From positions 18,073 through 82,072 of the forward strand of contig JAIXTO010000042.1 of NCBI GenBank assembly GCA_027483885.1: a stretch of DNA of 64,000 nucleotides, written 5' to 3'. The translations under genes were made by a program, and so were the position numbers. The notes beneath the pieces were generated by a model that saw nothing but the letters and a program-made list of their open reading frames with translations, did no database searches and was not told the origin of the DNA. The first letter of the stretch is position 1, and the number at the start of each line of letters is the position of its first letter. The DNA comes from Rhizobiaceae bacterium (GTDB taxonomy: Bacteria; Pseudomonadota; Alphaproteobacteria; Rhizobiales; Rhizobiaceae). Positions 17,839-27,492 of the stretch are shown here, one piece after another.

Positions 17839-18848
17839 CCGTGCCGCACTCCCACGCCAACCCCTCGCACCCGCCGCGCCTGCGCAAGGCGCGCCTCATA
17901 GACCGGGCCATCGCCAATGGCGGCATCGTGTCGATCGCGCTGTTTTTCCTCGTCGTCTGCATCATCTTCAGCGTCTACACGAATGCCTTCCTGACCGCGC
18001 CGAACCTCCTCAACATCATCCGCCAGTCGGCACCGCTGCTGATCGTGGCAGCCGCGATGACCTTCGTCATCACCACCGGCGGTATCGATCTCTCCGTCGG
18101 CTCGGTTCTGGCGCTCTCGGCCACGCTGTCGGCGGCGTCCTTGCAGGCCGGAATTCCCTGGCCCCTCACCATTCTGCTGATGCTCGGTCTTGGCGCGCTG
18201 ACCGGTGTCATCCAGGGCTATTTCATAGCCTATGAGCGCATCCCCTCCTTCATCGTGACGCTTGCCGGTCTGTCGGTCATCCGGGGGCTCGCGCTGCTGA
18301 TCACCGGCGGTTATTCCATTCCGGTCGAACCGTCGAGCCCGTTTACCGCAATCGGCCGTGCCTGGATCCTCGGCGTGCCGGCTCCGGCGCTGATTGCCAT
18401 CGTTATTCTCATTGCCGCCTTCGTCACCTTCAACGAAACGCCTTTTGGCCGTTACGTGACCGGCATCGGCGCCAATGCCGAGGCGGTGCGCAGGGCAGGG
18501 GTCAATACCCGCGTGGTGACTCTCTGCGTCTACGTCATCTCCGGCATGGCGGCGGCAACCGCCGGCATCATTCTGGCCGCCCGCCTCGGCTCCGGTTCTT
18601 CCAATGCCGGACAGGGCTTTGAGCTGGATGTGATCGCGGCCGTGGTTCTCGGCGGGACGAGCCTGTTTGGCGGACGCGGCACCGTTGTCGGCACCGTGCT
18701 TGGCGCACTGACGGTTGCCGTCATCGCCAACGGCCTCATTCTCTCGCACATGTCGCCCTTCTTCACGCCCATCGTGACGGGCCTCATCATTCTCGTCGCC
18801 ATCTGGCTGAACTTCCGCCTGTTCAAGGGCGGCGCACGGAGCCGTTGA
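17835..18848 (+). CDS. ABC transporter permease (RbsC-like)
   Basis: 337 aa; ITTGGIDLSVGSVLALSATLSA, NAEAVRRAGVNTRVVTLCVYVISG, VLGGTSLFGGRGTVVGTVLGAL. Confidence 0.95.
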   Translation: MTVPHSHANPSHPPRLRKARLIDRAIANGGIVSIALFFLVVCIIFSVYTNAFLTAPNLLNIIRQSAPLLIVAAAMTFVITTGGIDLSVGSVLALSATLSAASLQAGIPWPLTILLMLGLGALTGVIQGYFIAYERIPSFIVTLAGLSVIRGLALLITGGYSIPVEPSSPFTAIGRAWILGVPAPALIAIVILIAAFVTFNETPFGRYVTGIGANAEAVRRAGVNTRVVTLCVYVISGMAAATAGIILAARLGSGSSNAGQGFELDVIAAVVLGGTSLFGGRGTVVGTVLGALTVAVIANGLILSHMSPFFTPIVTGLIILVAIWLNFRLFKGGARSR

Positions 18849-18851
18849 TCC

Positions 18852-19943
18852 ATGATGGACCATCTCTTCAAGGACGAACCGCAGCCCCGCCACCCGATCG
18901 GCGTGCGCTCGGGCACCGTGATGACGGTGCTCGGACCGGTGCCCATTGCCTACATGGGCGTGACGCTGATGCACGAGCACATCTTTCTCGATGGCGCGAC
19001 CTCGTGGAAATGCCCGTGCCATCCGGATGAGCGGGCGATTGCCGAACAGCCGGTCAATATCGAGATCATCGGCGAGTTGCGGATGAACCCCTATATGAAC
19101 CGCGACAATGTTTCGCTGGATGATGGCGATCTCGCTCTGTCCGAGTTGAAGCGGTTTCAGGCGCTCGGCGGCCATACGGTGGTGGAAACCACCAATTTCG
19201 GCATTGGCCGCAATGCCGAGCAGTTGCATCGTGTCGCCCGCATGTCCGGCTTGAAGATCGTCATGGGCACCGGTTTTTATCTGGAGCATACCCATCCCGA
19301 ATGGCTGAAAGCCATGGATGTGGACGCGGTGACGCAGTTCATCGTCGATGATGTCGGCGGTGGCGAAACGCAGCCGGCAATCATGGCCGGTATCATTGGC
19401 GAAGTGGGCGTCAGCAAGGATTTCACCGCGGAAGAGCAGAAGTCGCTGCGCGCGTCGGCGCGTGCCTCGCGCATCACCGGCCTGCCGCTCTCCATCCATC
19501 TGCCGGGCTGGGAGCGGCTTGCCCACCGCGTGCTCGACATGATCGAGGAGGAGGGGGCAGATCTGAGGCATACCGTGCTCTGCCACATGAACCCCAGCCA
19601 CAACGACCTGCCCTACCAGAAGAGCCTGGCCGAACGCGGCGCCTTTCTCGAATACGACATGATCGGCATGGATTATTATTATGCCGACCAGAACGCGCAG
19701 TCTCCTTCCGACGAGGAAAACGCCCGCGCCATCGCAAGCCTCGTGGAAGCAGGCTATTGCGACCGTCTTCTGCTGTCGCAGGACGTGTTCCTGAAGATCA
19801 TGCTGACCCGTTATGGCGGCTTCGGTTACGGCTATATCCTGAAGCATTTCCTGCCGCGGCTGAAGCGGCACGGCATGACGCAGGAGGCCATCGACCGGAT
19901 GCTCATCGACAACCCCAAATCCGTGTTTTCCGCCGGCGCCTGA
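18852..19943 (+). CDS. Phosphotriesterase-family metal-dependent hydrolase
   Basis: VTLMHEHIFLDG (HxH), IIGEVGVSKDFTAEEQKSLRASARAS (Glu at bridging-ligand position), LPLSIHLPGWERLAHRVLDMIEEEGAD, LLLSQDVFLKIMLTRYGGFGYGYI. Confidence 0.9.
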   Translation: MMDHLFKDEPQPRHPIGVRSGTVMTVLGPVPIAYMGVTLMHEHIFLDGATSWKCPCHPDERAIAEQPVNIEIIGELRMNPYMNRDNVSLDDGDLALSELKRFQALGGHTVVETTNFGIGRNAEQLHRVARMSGLKIVMGTGFYLEHTHPEWLKAMDVDAVTQFIVDDVGGGETQPAIMAGIIGEVGVSKDFTAEEQKSLRASARASRITGLPLSIHLPGWERLAHRVLDMIEEEGADLRHTVLCHMNPSHNDLPYQKSLAERGAFLEYDMIGMDYYYADQNAQSPSDEENARAIASLVEAGYCDRLLLSQDVFLKIMLTRYGGFGYGYILKHFLPRLKRHGMTQEAIDRMLIDNPKSVFSAGA

Positions 19944-19976
19944 CGGCCCGGTGCGACCAATTTTGCAGGAGCAGAC

Positions 19977-20747
19977 ATGACCAAGAAAAAAGTTCTTCTC
20001 GCCGGTGAATCCTGGGTCTCCACCGCAACCCATATCAAGGGTTTTGACCAGTTTCCGACCGTCACCTACCACACCGGCGCCGACGAACTGTTAAAGGCGC
20101 TGAAGGCGAGCGAATTCGACGTGACCTTCATGCCCGCCCATGAAGCACAGCGCGATTTTCCCCAGACGATCGAAGCGCTCGACGAATACGCCGCCATCAT
20201 CCTCTCCGATATCGGCGCCAACACGCTGCTTCTGCATCCCGATACCTGGATCCATTCCAAGCGCACGCCGAACCGCCTGAAACTCCTGAAGCAGTATGTG
20301 GAAAACGGCGGCGCACTTTTGATGTTCGGCGGCTACTACAGCTTCCAGGGCATCAATGGCGGCGCGCGTTTCCACAAGACACCCATCGAGGAGATCCTGC
20401 CGGTTACTTGCCTCTCCGCTGACGACCGCGTCGAGGTGCCGGAAGGTTTTAACCCGGTGGTGACGGCAACGGAGCCGCATCCGATCCTTTCAGGGCTTGG
20501 CGCCGACTGGCCTTATCTTCTCGGCTTCAACGAGGTTGTGGCCAAGGCAGACGCGCAGGTTCTCGCAACGGTCTCGTCCGAATACGGCTCGCTGCCGCTT
20601 CTCGTCACCGGAACCTTCGGCAAGGGCCGCACGCTCGCCTGGACCTCCGATGTCGGCCCCCATTGGCTGCCGCCGGAATTCATTGCCTGGGACGGCTACA
20701 AGACCCTGTTTGAGCAGATGCTGGCCTGGGCCACGGCGAAAGACTGA
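19977..20747 (+). CDS. Putative glutamine amidotransferase-like protein (DUF1355-like)
   Basis: 256 aa; VLLAGESWVSTATHIKGFDQFPTVTYHTGADELLKAL, AAIILSDIGANTLLLHPDTW, LKQYVENGGALLMFGGYYSFQGINGGARFHKTPIEEILPV. Confidence 0.8.
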   Translation: MTKKKVLLAGESWVSTATHIKGFDQFPTVTYHTGADELLKALKASEFDVTFMPAHEAQRDFPQTIEALDEYAAIILSDIGANTLLLHPDTWIHSKRTPNRLKLLKQYVENGGALLMFGGYYSFQGINGGARFHKTPIEEILPVTCLSADDRVEVPEGFNPVVTATEPHPILSGLGADWPYLLGFNEVVAKADAQVLATVSSEYGSLPLLVTGTFGKGRTLAWTSDVGPHWLPPEFIAWDGYKTLFEQMLAWATAKD

Positions 20748-20754
20748 AGATACC

Positions 20755-21663
20755 ATGCGCCTTCACGTCGTCGGCAATATCTGCCTTGATACGACCTTCG
20801 GACTGCCGCACCTGCCGCAGCCGGGGGAAACCGTCAATGGCAAGCTGACGGCGGAAGGGCTGGGCGGCAAGGGCGCCAATCAGGCGGTCGCGGCCGCCCG
20901 CGTCGGCGCCGATATCAGGTTTCATGCCGCAATCGGATCTGATGCGGTTGCGGAACAGCTGATTGAAACGCTGGAGCAGGACCTTTCGGCGCAATATCTG
21001 GTGCGAACAGAAAATGCCACCGACCGCTCGACCATTCTGGTGGATCAGGCGGGGGAAAATGTCGTGATCAGCGCCGTTGCCTGCGCCACCGCATTTGATC
21101 CACGCGCAAACCTTGCTCCCCATTTGAGGGCAGGCGATACGCTGCTGATGCAGGGCAATCTTTCGCCGGAGGTCACGCAAGCCTGCCTTGCCCATGCCAA
21201 ACGCTGCGGCCTCTACACGATCTTCAACCCGAGCCCGCTCGGTCAGCAGGTGGACATCGATTTTTCCTCCGTCGACCTCTTGATTGCCAACAGGACGGAG
21301 GCAGCAACACTGGCCGCCACGCCTGACATGGCAGAAGCCATTGCAAAACTGGTTCAGCTCGGCGCGACAGGTGTCATCGTCACGCTCGGCGCCGACGGCT
21401 GCCTGGTTCAGGAAACGGCAGACGCCGCGCCGCTGCATATTGCCGGGTTAACGGTTGAAGCACGCGACACGAGCGGGGCCGGCGATTGTTTTGCCGGCAC
21501 GGTTGCCGGTCTTCTGGCGCTTGGAAAACCGTTGACGCCGGCCATCGCGGTCGCCATGGAGGCGGCAGCCCTTGCCGTGTGCCGGCCCGGAACCGTGGCA
21601 TCCTTTCCGTCCAGAGCGGAATTTGCCGTCCTTCTCACCAAATTCGAACTGGAACACCCATGA
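20755..21663 (+). CDS. PfkB-family carbohydrate kinase (ribokinase-like)
   Basis: MRLHVVGNICLDTTFGLPHLPQPGETVNGKLTAEGLGGKGANQAVAAARVGADIRFHAAIGSD; DTSGAGDCFAGTVAGLLALG. Confidence 0.93.
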   Translation: MRLHVVGNICLDTTFGLPHLPQPGETVNGKLTAEGLGGKGANQAVAAARVGADIRFHAAIGSDAVAEQLIETLEQDLSAQYLVRTENATDRSTILVDQAGENVVISAVACATAFDPRANLAPHLRAGDTLLMQGNLSPEVTQACLAHAKRCGLYTIFNPSPLGQQVDIDFSSVDLLIANRTEAATLAATPDMAEAIAKLVQLGATGVIVTLGADGCLVQETADAAPLHIAGLTVEARDTSGAGDCFAGTVAGLLALGKPLTPAIAVAMEAAALAVCRPGTVASFPSRAEFAVLLTKFELEHP

Positions 21664-22502
21664 GTGACACCACGAAATCCATTGGACAGGTTTCAGGCGA
21701 TGCCCTGATCGACCTTTTTGGCCGCGACAAGGCCATCATCGGCGTCGTGCATCTGGCGCCTCTTCCCGGTGCGCCGCGTTATGACGGCGAGGCCGTCGAG
21801 ACCATCTACCAGCGCGGACTGGACGATGCGCGCGCCTATCTCGGCGGCGGCTGCGATGCCGTGATCATCGAAAACCACGGCGATATTCCTTTTGCAAAGC
21901 CCGATGATATCGGCCACGAGACCTCTGCCCTCATGGCTGTCGTCTCCGACCGTATCCGTCGCGAACTTGGTCGCCCGATCGGCATCAACGTGCTCGCCAA
22001 TGCCGCCATTCCGGCCCTTGCCATTGCAACGGCGTCCTGCGCCGGTTTCGTGCGGGTCAACCAGTGGGCCAATGCCTATGTGGCAAATGAGGGCTTCATT
22101 GAAGGCGAGGCGGCCCGCGCCATGCGCTACCGCGCGCATCTGCGGGCCAAGGGCATCCGCATCTTTGCCGATGCACATGTCAAGCACGGCGCCCACGCCA
22201 TCGTCTCTGATCGGCCCGTCGAGGAACAGGTGAAGGATCTCGTCTTCTTCGATGCCGATGTAGTGATTGCCACCGGCCAGAGGACCGGGCATGCCGCCGA
22301 TCTCGGTTATATCGGCATGATCAGAAAGGCCGCCGGCCTTCCGACACTGGTTGGCAGCGGCGTAACGCCCGACAACGTCAACGAGATCCTTGAGGTCGCA
22401 GACGGCGTGATCGTGGCCAGCTCGCTGAAATACGACGGTGTCTGGTGGAATGCGGTGGAGCCGCAGCGCGTGAAGGACTTTATCGCGGGCATTCGCCGAT
22501 GA
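21660..22502 (+). CDS. BtpA/SgcQ family TIM-barrel protein
   Basis: IIGVVHLAPLPGAPRYDGEAVETIYQRGLDDARAYLGGGCDAVIIENHGDIPF; ADVVIATGQRTGHAADLGYIGMIRKAAGLPTLVGSGVTPDNVNEIL; ATGA overlap with kinase. Confidence 0.9.
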   Translation: MSDTTKSIGQVSGDALIDLFGRDKAIIGVVHLAPLPGAPRYDGEAVETIYQRGLDDARAYLGGGCDAVIIENHGDIPFAKPDDIGHETSALMAVVSDRIRRELGRPIGINVLANAAIPALAIATASCAGFVRVNQWANAYVANEGFIEGEAARAMRYRAHLRAKGIRIFADAHVKHGAHAIVSDRPVEEQVKDLVFFDADVVIATGQRTGHAADLGYIGMIRKAAGLPTLVGSGVTPDNVNEILEVADGVIVASSLKYDGVWWNAVEPQRVKDFIAGIRR

Positions 22503-23797
22503 CCATCACGCCGACAGTCGATGGATCAAGGCTGTTGCGACGTCTTGCCCAGTTCGCCTCCATCGGCGCAACGCCGGGCGGCGGTGTCAACCGGCAGGCG
22601 CTGAGCATCGAGGATCGCAAGGCGCGCCGGCTTCTGGCAGACCTTGCGGGCGCGCGGGGCTTTCTCGTCTATCAGGATGCGGCGGCAAACCTCTTTATCC
22701 AGCGGCCGGGCCGGCAGCCCGATCTTGCGCCGCTTCTCATCGGCAGCCATCTCGACAGCCAGCCCGGTGGCGGAAAATACGACGGCGCGCTCGGCACGCT
22801 CTCGGCCTTCGAGGTGCTGGAAGCCTTGGACGATGCCGGCGTCACCACCGAGCGGACGGTGGAGGTGGTGGCCTGGACGAACGAGGAAGGTAGCCGCTTT
22901 TCGCCCGGCTGCATGGGCTCCATGGCCTTCGTTGCCGCATCGCTGCCCGATGAATGGCTTGACATGACCGGCGCTGATGGCGCGCCGTTTTCAGCCGAAC
23001 TGTCCGCCACGCTTGCCGCCCTGCCCGATGCAGAATTGCGCCCGCTCGGCCATGCCGTGTCCGCCTATGTCGAACTGCACATCGAGCAGGGACCGATCCT
23101 CGAGCGCAGTGGCGTCGCCATCGGCATCGTGACGGCCGTGCAGGGCACCAAGTGGCTGGACATCTGCTTTACCGGCGAGGCCGCCCATGCCGGAACGACG
23201 CCGCTTCAATACCGAAGAGATCCGATGGCAGCCGCCGTGCAGGCGATCGCCGCATTGCAGGCATCGGTGATGCAAGGCGATGCGCTCGCCCGCCTCACCG
23301 TCGGCCGCATCGCCGTCGAGCCGGGCTCGATCAATGTCATTGCCCGCGAAGTCCGCTTGACCGTCGATATCCGCCATCCGGAGGCCGACAAACTTCAAGC
23401 CATGCTGCAGGTCGTCAACGCCCACTGCGCGGCAGCTGCTGAAGGGCAGGGCTGCACCGTGACCCTGACCGAACGCTTCGACATGCCGCCCGGCCGCTTT
23501 GACGAGGGCGTGATCGAGGCTATCTCAGAGGCCTGCAGAAGCTGCGGCATCACCTCCATGCCGATGGTATCGGGCGCGTTTCACGATGCCCTGTTTCTCG
23601 CCCGCGTGGCCCCATCCGCCATGATCTTCGTGCCCTGCCGGGATGGCATCAGCCACAATGAAGCGGAATTCGTGCCCGATGAAAACGTGATCCTCGGCGC
23701 AACGGCGCTGTTGCATTCCACAGTTCGCCTGAGTGCTGCACGCGCATCTGGAAAGGGTTTTTCGCAAATTTGGGCAACAGATGCCGGGCCCTGCTGA
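22499..23797 (+). CDS. M20-family Zn-dependent amidohydrolase (N-carbamoyl-L-amino-acid / allantoate amidohydrolase-like)
   Basis: PLLIGSHLDSQPGGGKYDGALGTLSAFEVLEAL, WTNEEGSRFSPGCMGS, HIEQGPILE, GTTPLQYRRDPMAAA; ATGA overlap with BtpA-like gene. Confidence 0.93.
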   Translation: MTITPTVDGSRLLRRLAQFASIGATPGGGVNRQALSIEDRKARRLLADLAGARGFLVYQDAAANLFIQRPGRQPDLAPLLIGSHLDSQPGGGKYDGALGTLSAFEVLEALDDAGVTTERTVEVVAWTNEEGSRFSPGCMGSMAFVAASLPDEWLDMTGADGAPFSAELSATLAALPDAELRPLGHAVSAYVELHIEQGPILERSGVAIGIVTAVQGTKWLDICFTGEAAHAGTTPLQYRRDPMAAAVQAIAALQASVMQGDALARLTVGRIAVEPGSINVIAREVRLTVDIRHPEADKLQAMLQVVNAHCAAAAEGQGCTVTLTERFDMPPGRFDEGVIEAISEACRSCGITSMPMVSGAFHDALFLARVAPSAMIFVPCRDGISHNEAEFVPDENVILGATALLHSTVRLSAARASGKGFSQIWATDAGPC

Positions 23798-24204
23798 GGG
23801 CCTTTCGGGCAGTGAGAATTGCGCAACCGGCCGAGAAACAAGCAGGGTGAACCGATGGCTCGCGTGGCCGATTGCCACTCGGCGGTCGTGCATCTGATTG
23901 GCGCTGGCGCTTTTCGGCTTTCCCCGACCGTTCACATCGGTGCGCACGCCTGCGCTCCTTGTCCCAGCCTTCCCGCTCGTCCGGGCCGATCTGGTTGGGC
24001 CCGGCCAGCAAGGAGTGGTCGTGTGCCGGCACCGCTGCACAGCCGGCAACCGGAATAGGACGGCGCGGAGAAGACAGTCTCTCTCCGGAGATCACTCGCC
24101 ATCATGACCCGTTGCCAAAACGGCAATTGATTTTGCGAACATCGGCACTTCGTTGCAACGCCGCCATCTGCAATAACCAGGGGGCAGCTGCGGAGGTTGG
24201 ACGC

Positions 24205-24555
24205 ATGGCCTATGTCATTACGGATCCTTGTATCGATGTGAAGGACGGCGACTGCACGACGGCCTGTCCGGTGGATTGCATCTATGAAGGCGGACGGTCC
24301 TTCTACATTCATCCGGATGAATGCATCAATTGCGGCCTGTGCCTGTCGGTCTGTCCGGTCGATGCCATTCTCTTCGACGAGGACATAGCCGGGCATAAGC
24401 AGGCCTACATCGCGGCAAACCGCGAATTTTTCGGCCCTGATGTCACCGGGTGGGGAGCGCCGGGCGGCTGGGAGCGAGGGCGGACAAGCCCGTTGGATCA
24501 CCCGCTCATGGCAGCCTTTCCAGTGCGCAAGGCGACGACCATGACTGCCGGATAA
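24205..24555 (+). CDS. 7Fe/8Fe ferredoxin (FdxA-like)
   Basis: MAYVITDPCIDVKDGDCTTACPVDCIYEGGRSFYIHPDECINCGLCLSVCPVDAI; two Fe-S cluster motifs. Confidence 0.92.
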   Translation: MAYVITDPCIDVKDGDCTTACPVDCIYEGGRSFYIHPDECINCGLCLSVCPVDAILFDEDIAGHKQAYIAANREFFGPDVTGWGAPGGWERGRTSPLDHPLMAAFPVRKATTMTAG

Positions 24556-24586
24556 GACCCTGTCGCGGACGCCGCGGCATGTGCCG

Positions 24587-25516
24587 TCACACGGTGCGTT
24601 TGGCGAGAGCTGTTGCAATCTTCAGGCTGAATTTTTCAAGGCCCTCGCTCAGGAAGTCCACCATCGTATTGGCGGCATGGGTCAGCTTGCGATGACGCGG
24701 CACGACGACGCCGACCTGCAGGTCTTTCAGGCGCGAACCGGCAATGGGGAGGGCGACGACCTCGCCTGCTTCCAGTTCCTGCAACAGGCCAAGAGGCGTG
24801 AAGAAGGCGACGCCGGCACCAGACAGGATCAGCGGTTTCAGCATCATCTGGCTGTTGGTCGACACGAAGCTGCGGCCGTTGCGCTCCAGCGCGCCCAGTT
24901 CGATCGAGATCATCGAACTCATGACATCGTTGTTGAGCTGCAGCAGAAGATTGAACTGGGCGCATTCCTGCAGGCTGACGGTCTTTTGTCGTGCCAGCGG
25001 GTGATGTCTGGCAACGATGGCCATCAACGGCATGCTGACACCCCGCACCATCGCGACATCGGCAGGACGGTCGACATCGAACGTGATGCCGATATCCACG
25101 TCGCCCTCGGCCAGGCGCTGGTAGATATTGTAGCTTTCGGCGCGGATGCGGAAATCCACGGCGGGATGGCGGCGGTGAAACTCGGCCACCTGTTCGGGGA
25201 GGAACTGCACGGCAAGACTGTCGAGGCATGCAATATGCACGCGGCCGGTCTTCTTGCCCTTGAGGTCGCCGAGATCTCCCTTCATCACGTCATAGCGCTG
25301 CAACGTTTCGCGCGCGTGGCGAAGCACCACCTCGCCGGCGGATGTCAGGCGCAGCCCATCGGAAAACCGCTCGAACACCGGCGTGCCGAGTTCGTCTTCC
25401 AGCTTCTTGATCTGGCGGCTGAGGGCAGAGGTTGCCACATGCAACTCCTCCGAAGCCTTGCGGATCGAGCCGGTGCGGGCAATCGTTGCGAAATATTTGA
25501 GAATGCTGGCGTGCAT
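24587..25516 (-). CDS. LysR family transcriptional regulator
   Basis: 309 aa; HTH LKYFATIARTGSIRKASEELHVATSALSRQIKKLEDELGTPVFERF. Confidence 0.94.
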   Translation of the reverse strand: MHASILKYFATIARTGSIRKASEELHVATSALSRQIKKLEDELGTPVFERFSDGLRLTSAGEVVLRHARETLQRYDVMKGDLGDLKGKKTGRVHIACLDSLAVQFLPEQVAEFHRRHPAVDFRIRAESYNIYQRLAEGDVDIGITFDVDRPADVAMVRGVSMPLMAIVARHHPLARQKTVSLQECAQFNLLLQLNNDVMSSMISIELGALERNGRSFVSTNSQMMLKPLILSGAGVAFFTPLGLLQELEAGEVVALPIAGSRLKDLQVGVVVPRHRKLTHAANTMVDFLSEGLEKFSLKIATALAKRTV

Positions 25517-25558
25517 CGGGCCTTCCTTGGGGTGTTTCGGCCCTCAATCTACAGAAAG

Positions 25559-26335
25559 TCAGCGACCCTGCCAGATGGGGGCCCGTTTCTCCTGGAAAGC
25601 CCGCACGCCTTCGCTGGCATCCTCGCTCTGCAGCGCCCGAACCAGCGCGGGGGTGCGCAGGGACTGGGCTTCGGCCGGTGAAAGATGCGCGGTGCGGTTG
25701 ACGGTCTGCTTGATCGCCCGCAGGGAAAGCGGCGCGCAGGCGATGAGATCAGCGACCCATCGTTCGACCGCCTCGTCCAGTTCCTCACGCGGCGTCACCT
25801 CATTGACGATGCCAAAGCGCGCCATGTCATCTGCCGAAAACTGCCGGCCGCTCAGCATCACGCCCATGGCCTGGTTAAAAGGGATCTTGCGCTGCAACAG
25901 CACCATGCCGCCATCCAGCGGCATACGCCCGACGCGGGCTTCCGGCAGTCCGAACCTTGCATTGTCGGAGGCGATGACGATGTCGCAGCCGAGCACCATT
26001 TCAAAACCGCCGCCCAGCGCAAAGCCGTTGACCCTGGCAATGACAGGCACGTCGAGAGACCGACGAAAGGCGATGCCGCCAAAACCGGCCGGGCGGGCAA
26101 AGGCCCAGTAATCCAGCCCGGATTTGCCGCTGCCGCCCTTGAGGTCTGCACCGGCGCAGAAGGCCTTTTCGCCCGCCCCGGTGAGCACCACGCAACTGAC
26201 ATCGTCACGCGCTTCGATCTCACGCCATACCGCCTCGAGCGCCTCTTCGGTTGCCGCGTCCACCGCATTCATCCGCTCGGGGCGGTTGAGGGTGACACGG
26301 GCAACCCGCTCGCGGATCTCCAACAGCACGCTCAT
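25559..26335 (-). CDS. Enoyl-CoA hydratase/isomerase (crotonase family)
   Basis: MSVLLEIRERVARVTLNRPERMNAVDAATEEAL; KAFCAGADLKGG; NGFALGGGFEMVLGCDIVIASDNARFGLPEARVG. Confidence 0.95.
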   Translation of the reverse strand: MSVLLEIRERVARVTLNRPERMNAVDAATEEALEAVWREIEARDDVSCVVLTGAGEKAFCAGADLKGGSGKSGLDYWAFARPAGFGGIAFRRSLDVPVIARVNGFALGGGFEMVLGCDIVIASDNARFGLPEARVGRMPLDGGMVLLQRKIPFNQAMGVMLSGRQFSADDMARFGIVNEVTPREELDEAVERWVADLIACAPLSLRAIKQTVNRTAHLSPAEAQSLRTPALVRALQSEDASEGVRAFQEKRAPIWQGR

Positions 26336-27492
26336 GCGGCGTCACCCCTTAAGGCCTCAGGCGTGGATGGAAAGAACTCCGCATTGTGCTCACCAAGCGT
26401 CGGCGGCGCAAGGCGCACCGTCACGGGAGCAGCCGAGAGCGCTATGGGAGACCCCACCAGCCGCACGGGGCCGGCCGGCGTTTCGCCAGCCTCCAGCACC
26501 ATGCCGTTGATGCGGGTCTGCTCGTCGTCCAGGGCTTCGGCCAGCGTCCGCACCGGCGCACACAGGATATCGACATCCTCCAGCCGCTTCAGCCAATGGG
26601 CACTGGAGTTTTGTGCAAAGCGGTGGTGAAAGATGGCCTGAAGGGCCGAACGATTGGTCATCTGCCGGTCGAAATCGGCAAAATCGGGCTTGAGCGAGAG
26701 GTCCTCCATCTCCAGGGCGGCGCAGATATCGCGCAACGGGTTCTGCTTGAAGGCGCCGACCATGACGATCTCGCCATCGGTGGTGGCAAAGCAGCCGGTC
26801 AGCGGAAAGGCGCCCCAGTTCAGCTTTTTCTCGCGCATCATCCAGGCGGCACCCTCCTGCATCTGCAGGGCAAGCATCGAGGAGTAAAGGCTGACCGAAA
26901 CCTGCTGGCCCTCGCCGGTCTTGGCCCGATGCAACAGCGCCAGCAGGATGCCCTGGGCCAGATGCATGCCAGCGGCATAATCGGCAAGCGGCGTTGCATA
27001 GATCGAGGTCGGATGGGCCTCGTCACTCTTGCGCTTCATCAAGCCCGTCAGTGCCTGGGCCAGAATGTCCTGGCCGCCCTTGTGCCGATAAGGCCCCTCG
27101 AGGCCGAAGCCGGTTCCCACGGCAAAAATCAGGCGCGGGTTGAGCGCCTTCAGCGTCTCGTAGCCCAGCCCCATGCGCTCCATCACGCCGGGCCGGAAAT
27201 TGTTGACCACCACATCGGCATCCTTGATCAGGTCGAGGATGCCCTTCAGCACGGCATCCTGCTTCAGATCCAGCGCCAGGCTCTTCTTGTTGCGATTGAG
27301 CGAGCAGAATACCGGGTTATTGAGCCCGTCCGGATCCGAGCCCAGAGACCAGCGCGACAGGTCGCCGATTTTCGCCTTCTCGATCTTGATCACCTCTGCG
27401 CCGTAATCGGCCAGGGTCTGGGTGCAGCAGGGGCCGAGCATGACCTGGGTGAAATCGATAACGCGGATGCCGTCGAGGGGAAGGGTGGTCAT
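26332..27492 (-). CDS. CaiB/BaiF family CoA-transferase
   Basis: LPLDGIRVIDFTQVMLGPCCTQTLADYGAEVIKIEKAKIGDLSRW; NRNKKSLALDLKQ; VVVNNFRPGVMERMGLGYETLKALNPRLIF. Confidence 0.95.
   Translation of the reverse strand: MTTLPLDGIRVIDFTQVMLGPCCTQTLADYGAEVIKIEKAKIGDLSRWSLGSDPDGLNNPVFCSLNRNKKSLALDLKQDAVLKGILDLIKDADVVVNNFRPGVMERMGLGYETLKALNPRLIFAVGTGFGLEGPYRHKGGQDILAQALTGLMKRKSDEAHPTSIYATPLADYAAGMHLAQGILLALLHRAKTGEGQQVSVSLYSSMLALQMQEGAAWMMREKKLNWGAFPLTGCFATTDGEIVMVGAFKQNPLRDICAALEMEDLSLKPDFADFDRQMTNRSALQAIFHHRFAQNSSAHWLKRLEDVDILCAPVRTLAEALDDEQTRINGMVLEAGETPAGPVRLVGSPIALSAAPVTVRLAPPTLGEHNAEFFPSTPEALRGDAA

Noticed and set aside
17304-20072. 922-aa ORF on the minus strand
   Set aside because: Antisense to the well-supported RbsA-like, RbsC-like and PTE genes; low-complexity H/D/G/R-rich composition typical of the opposite frame of GC-rich coding DNA.
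23798-24204. Possible cobalamin riboswitch on the minus strand
   Set aside because: Only short CGGGAAGGC/CCACT resemblances; no B12 box (AGYCAGGAGACCTGCC-like) and no cobalamin-related gene downstream on that strand.
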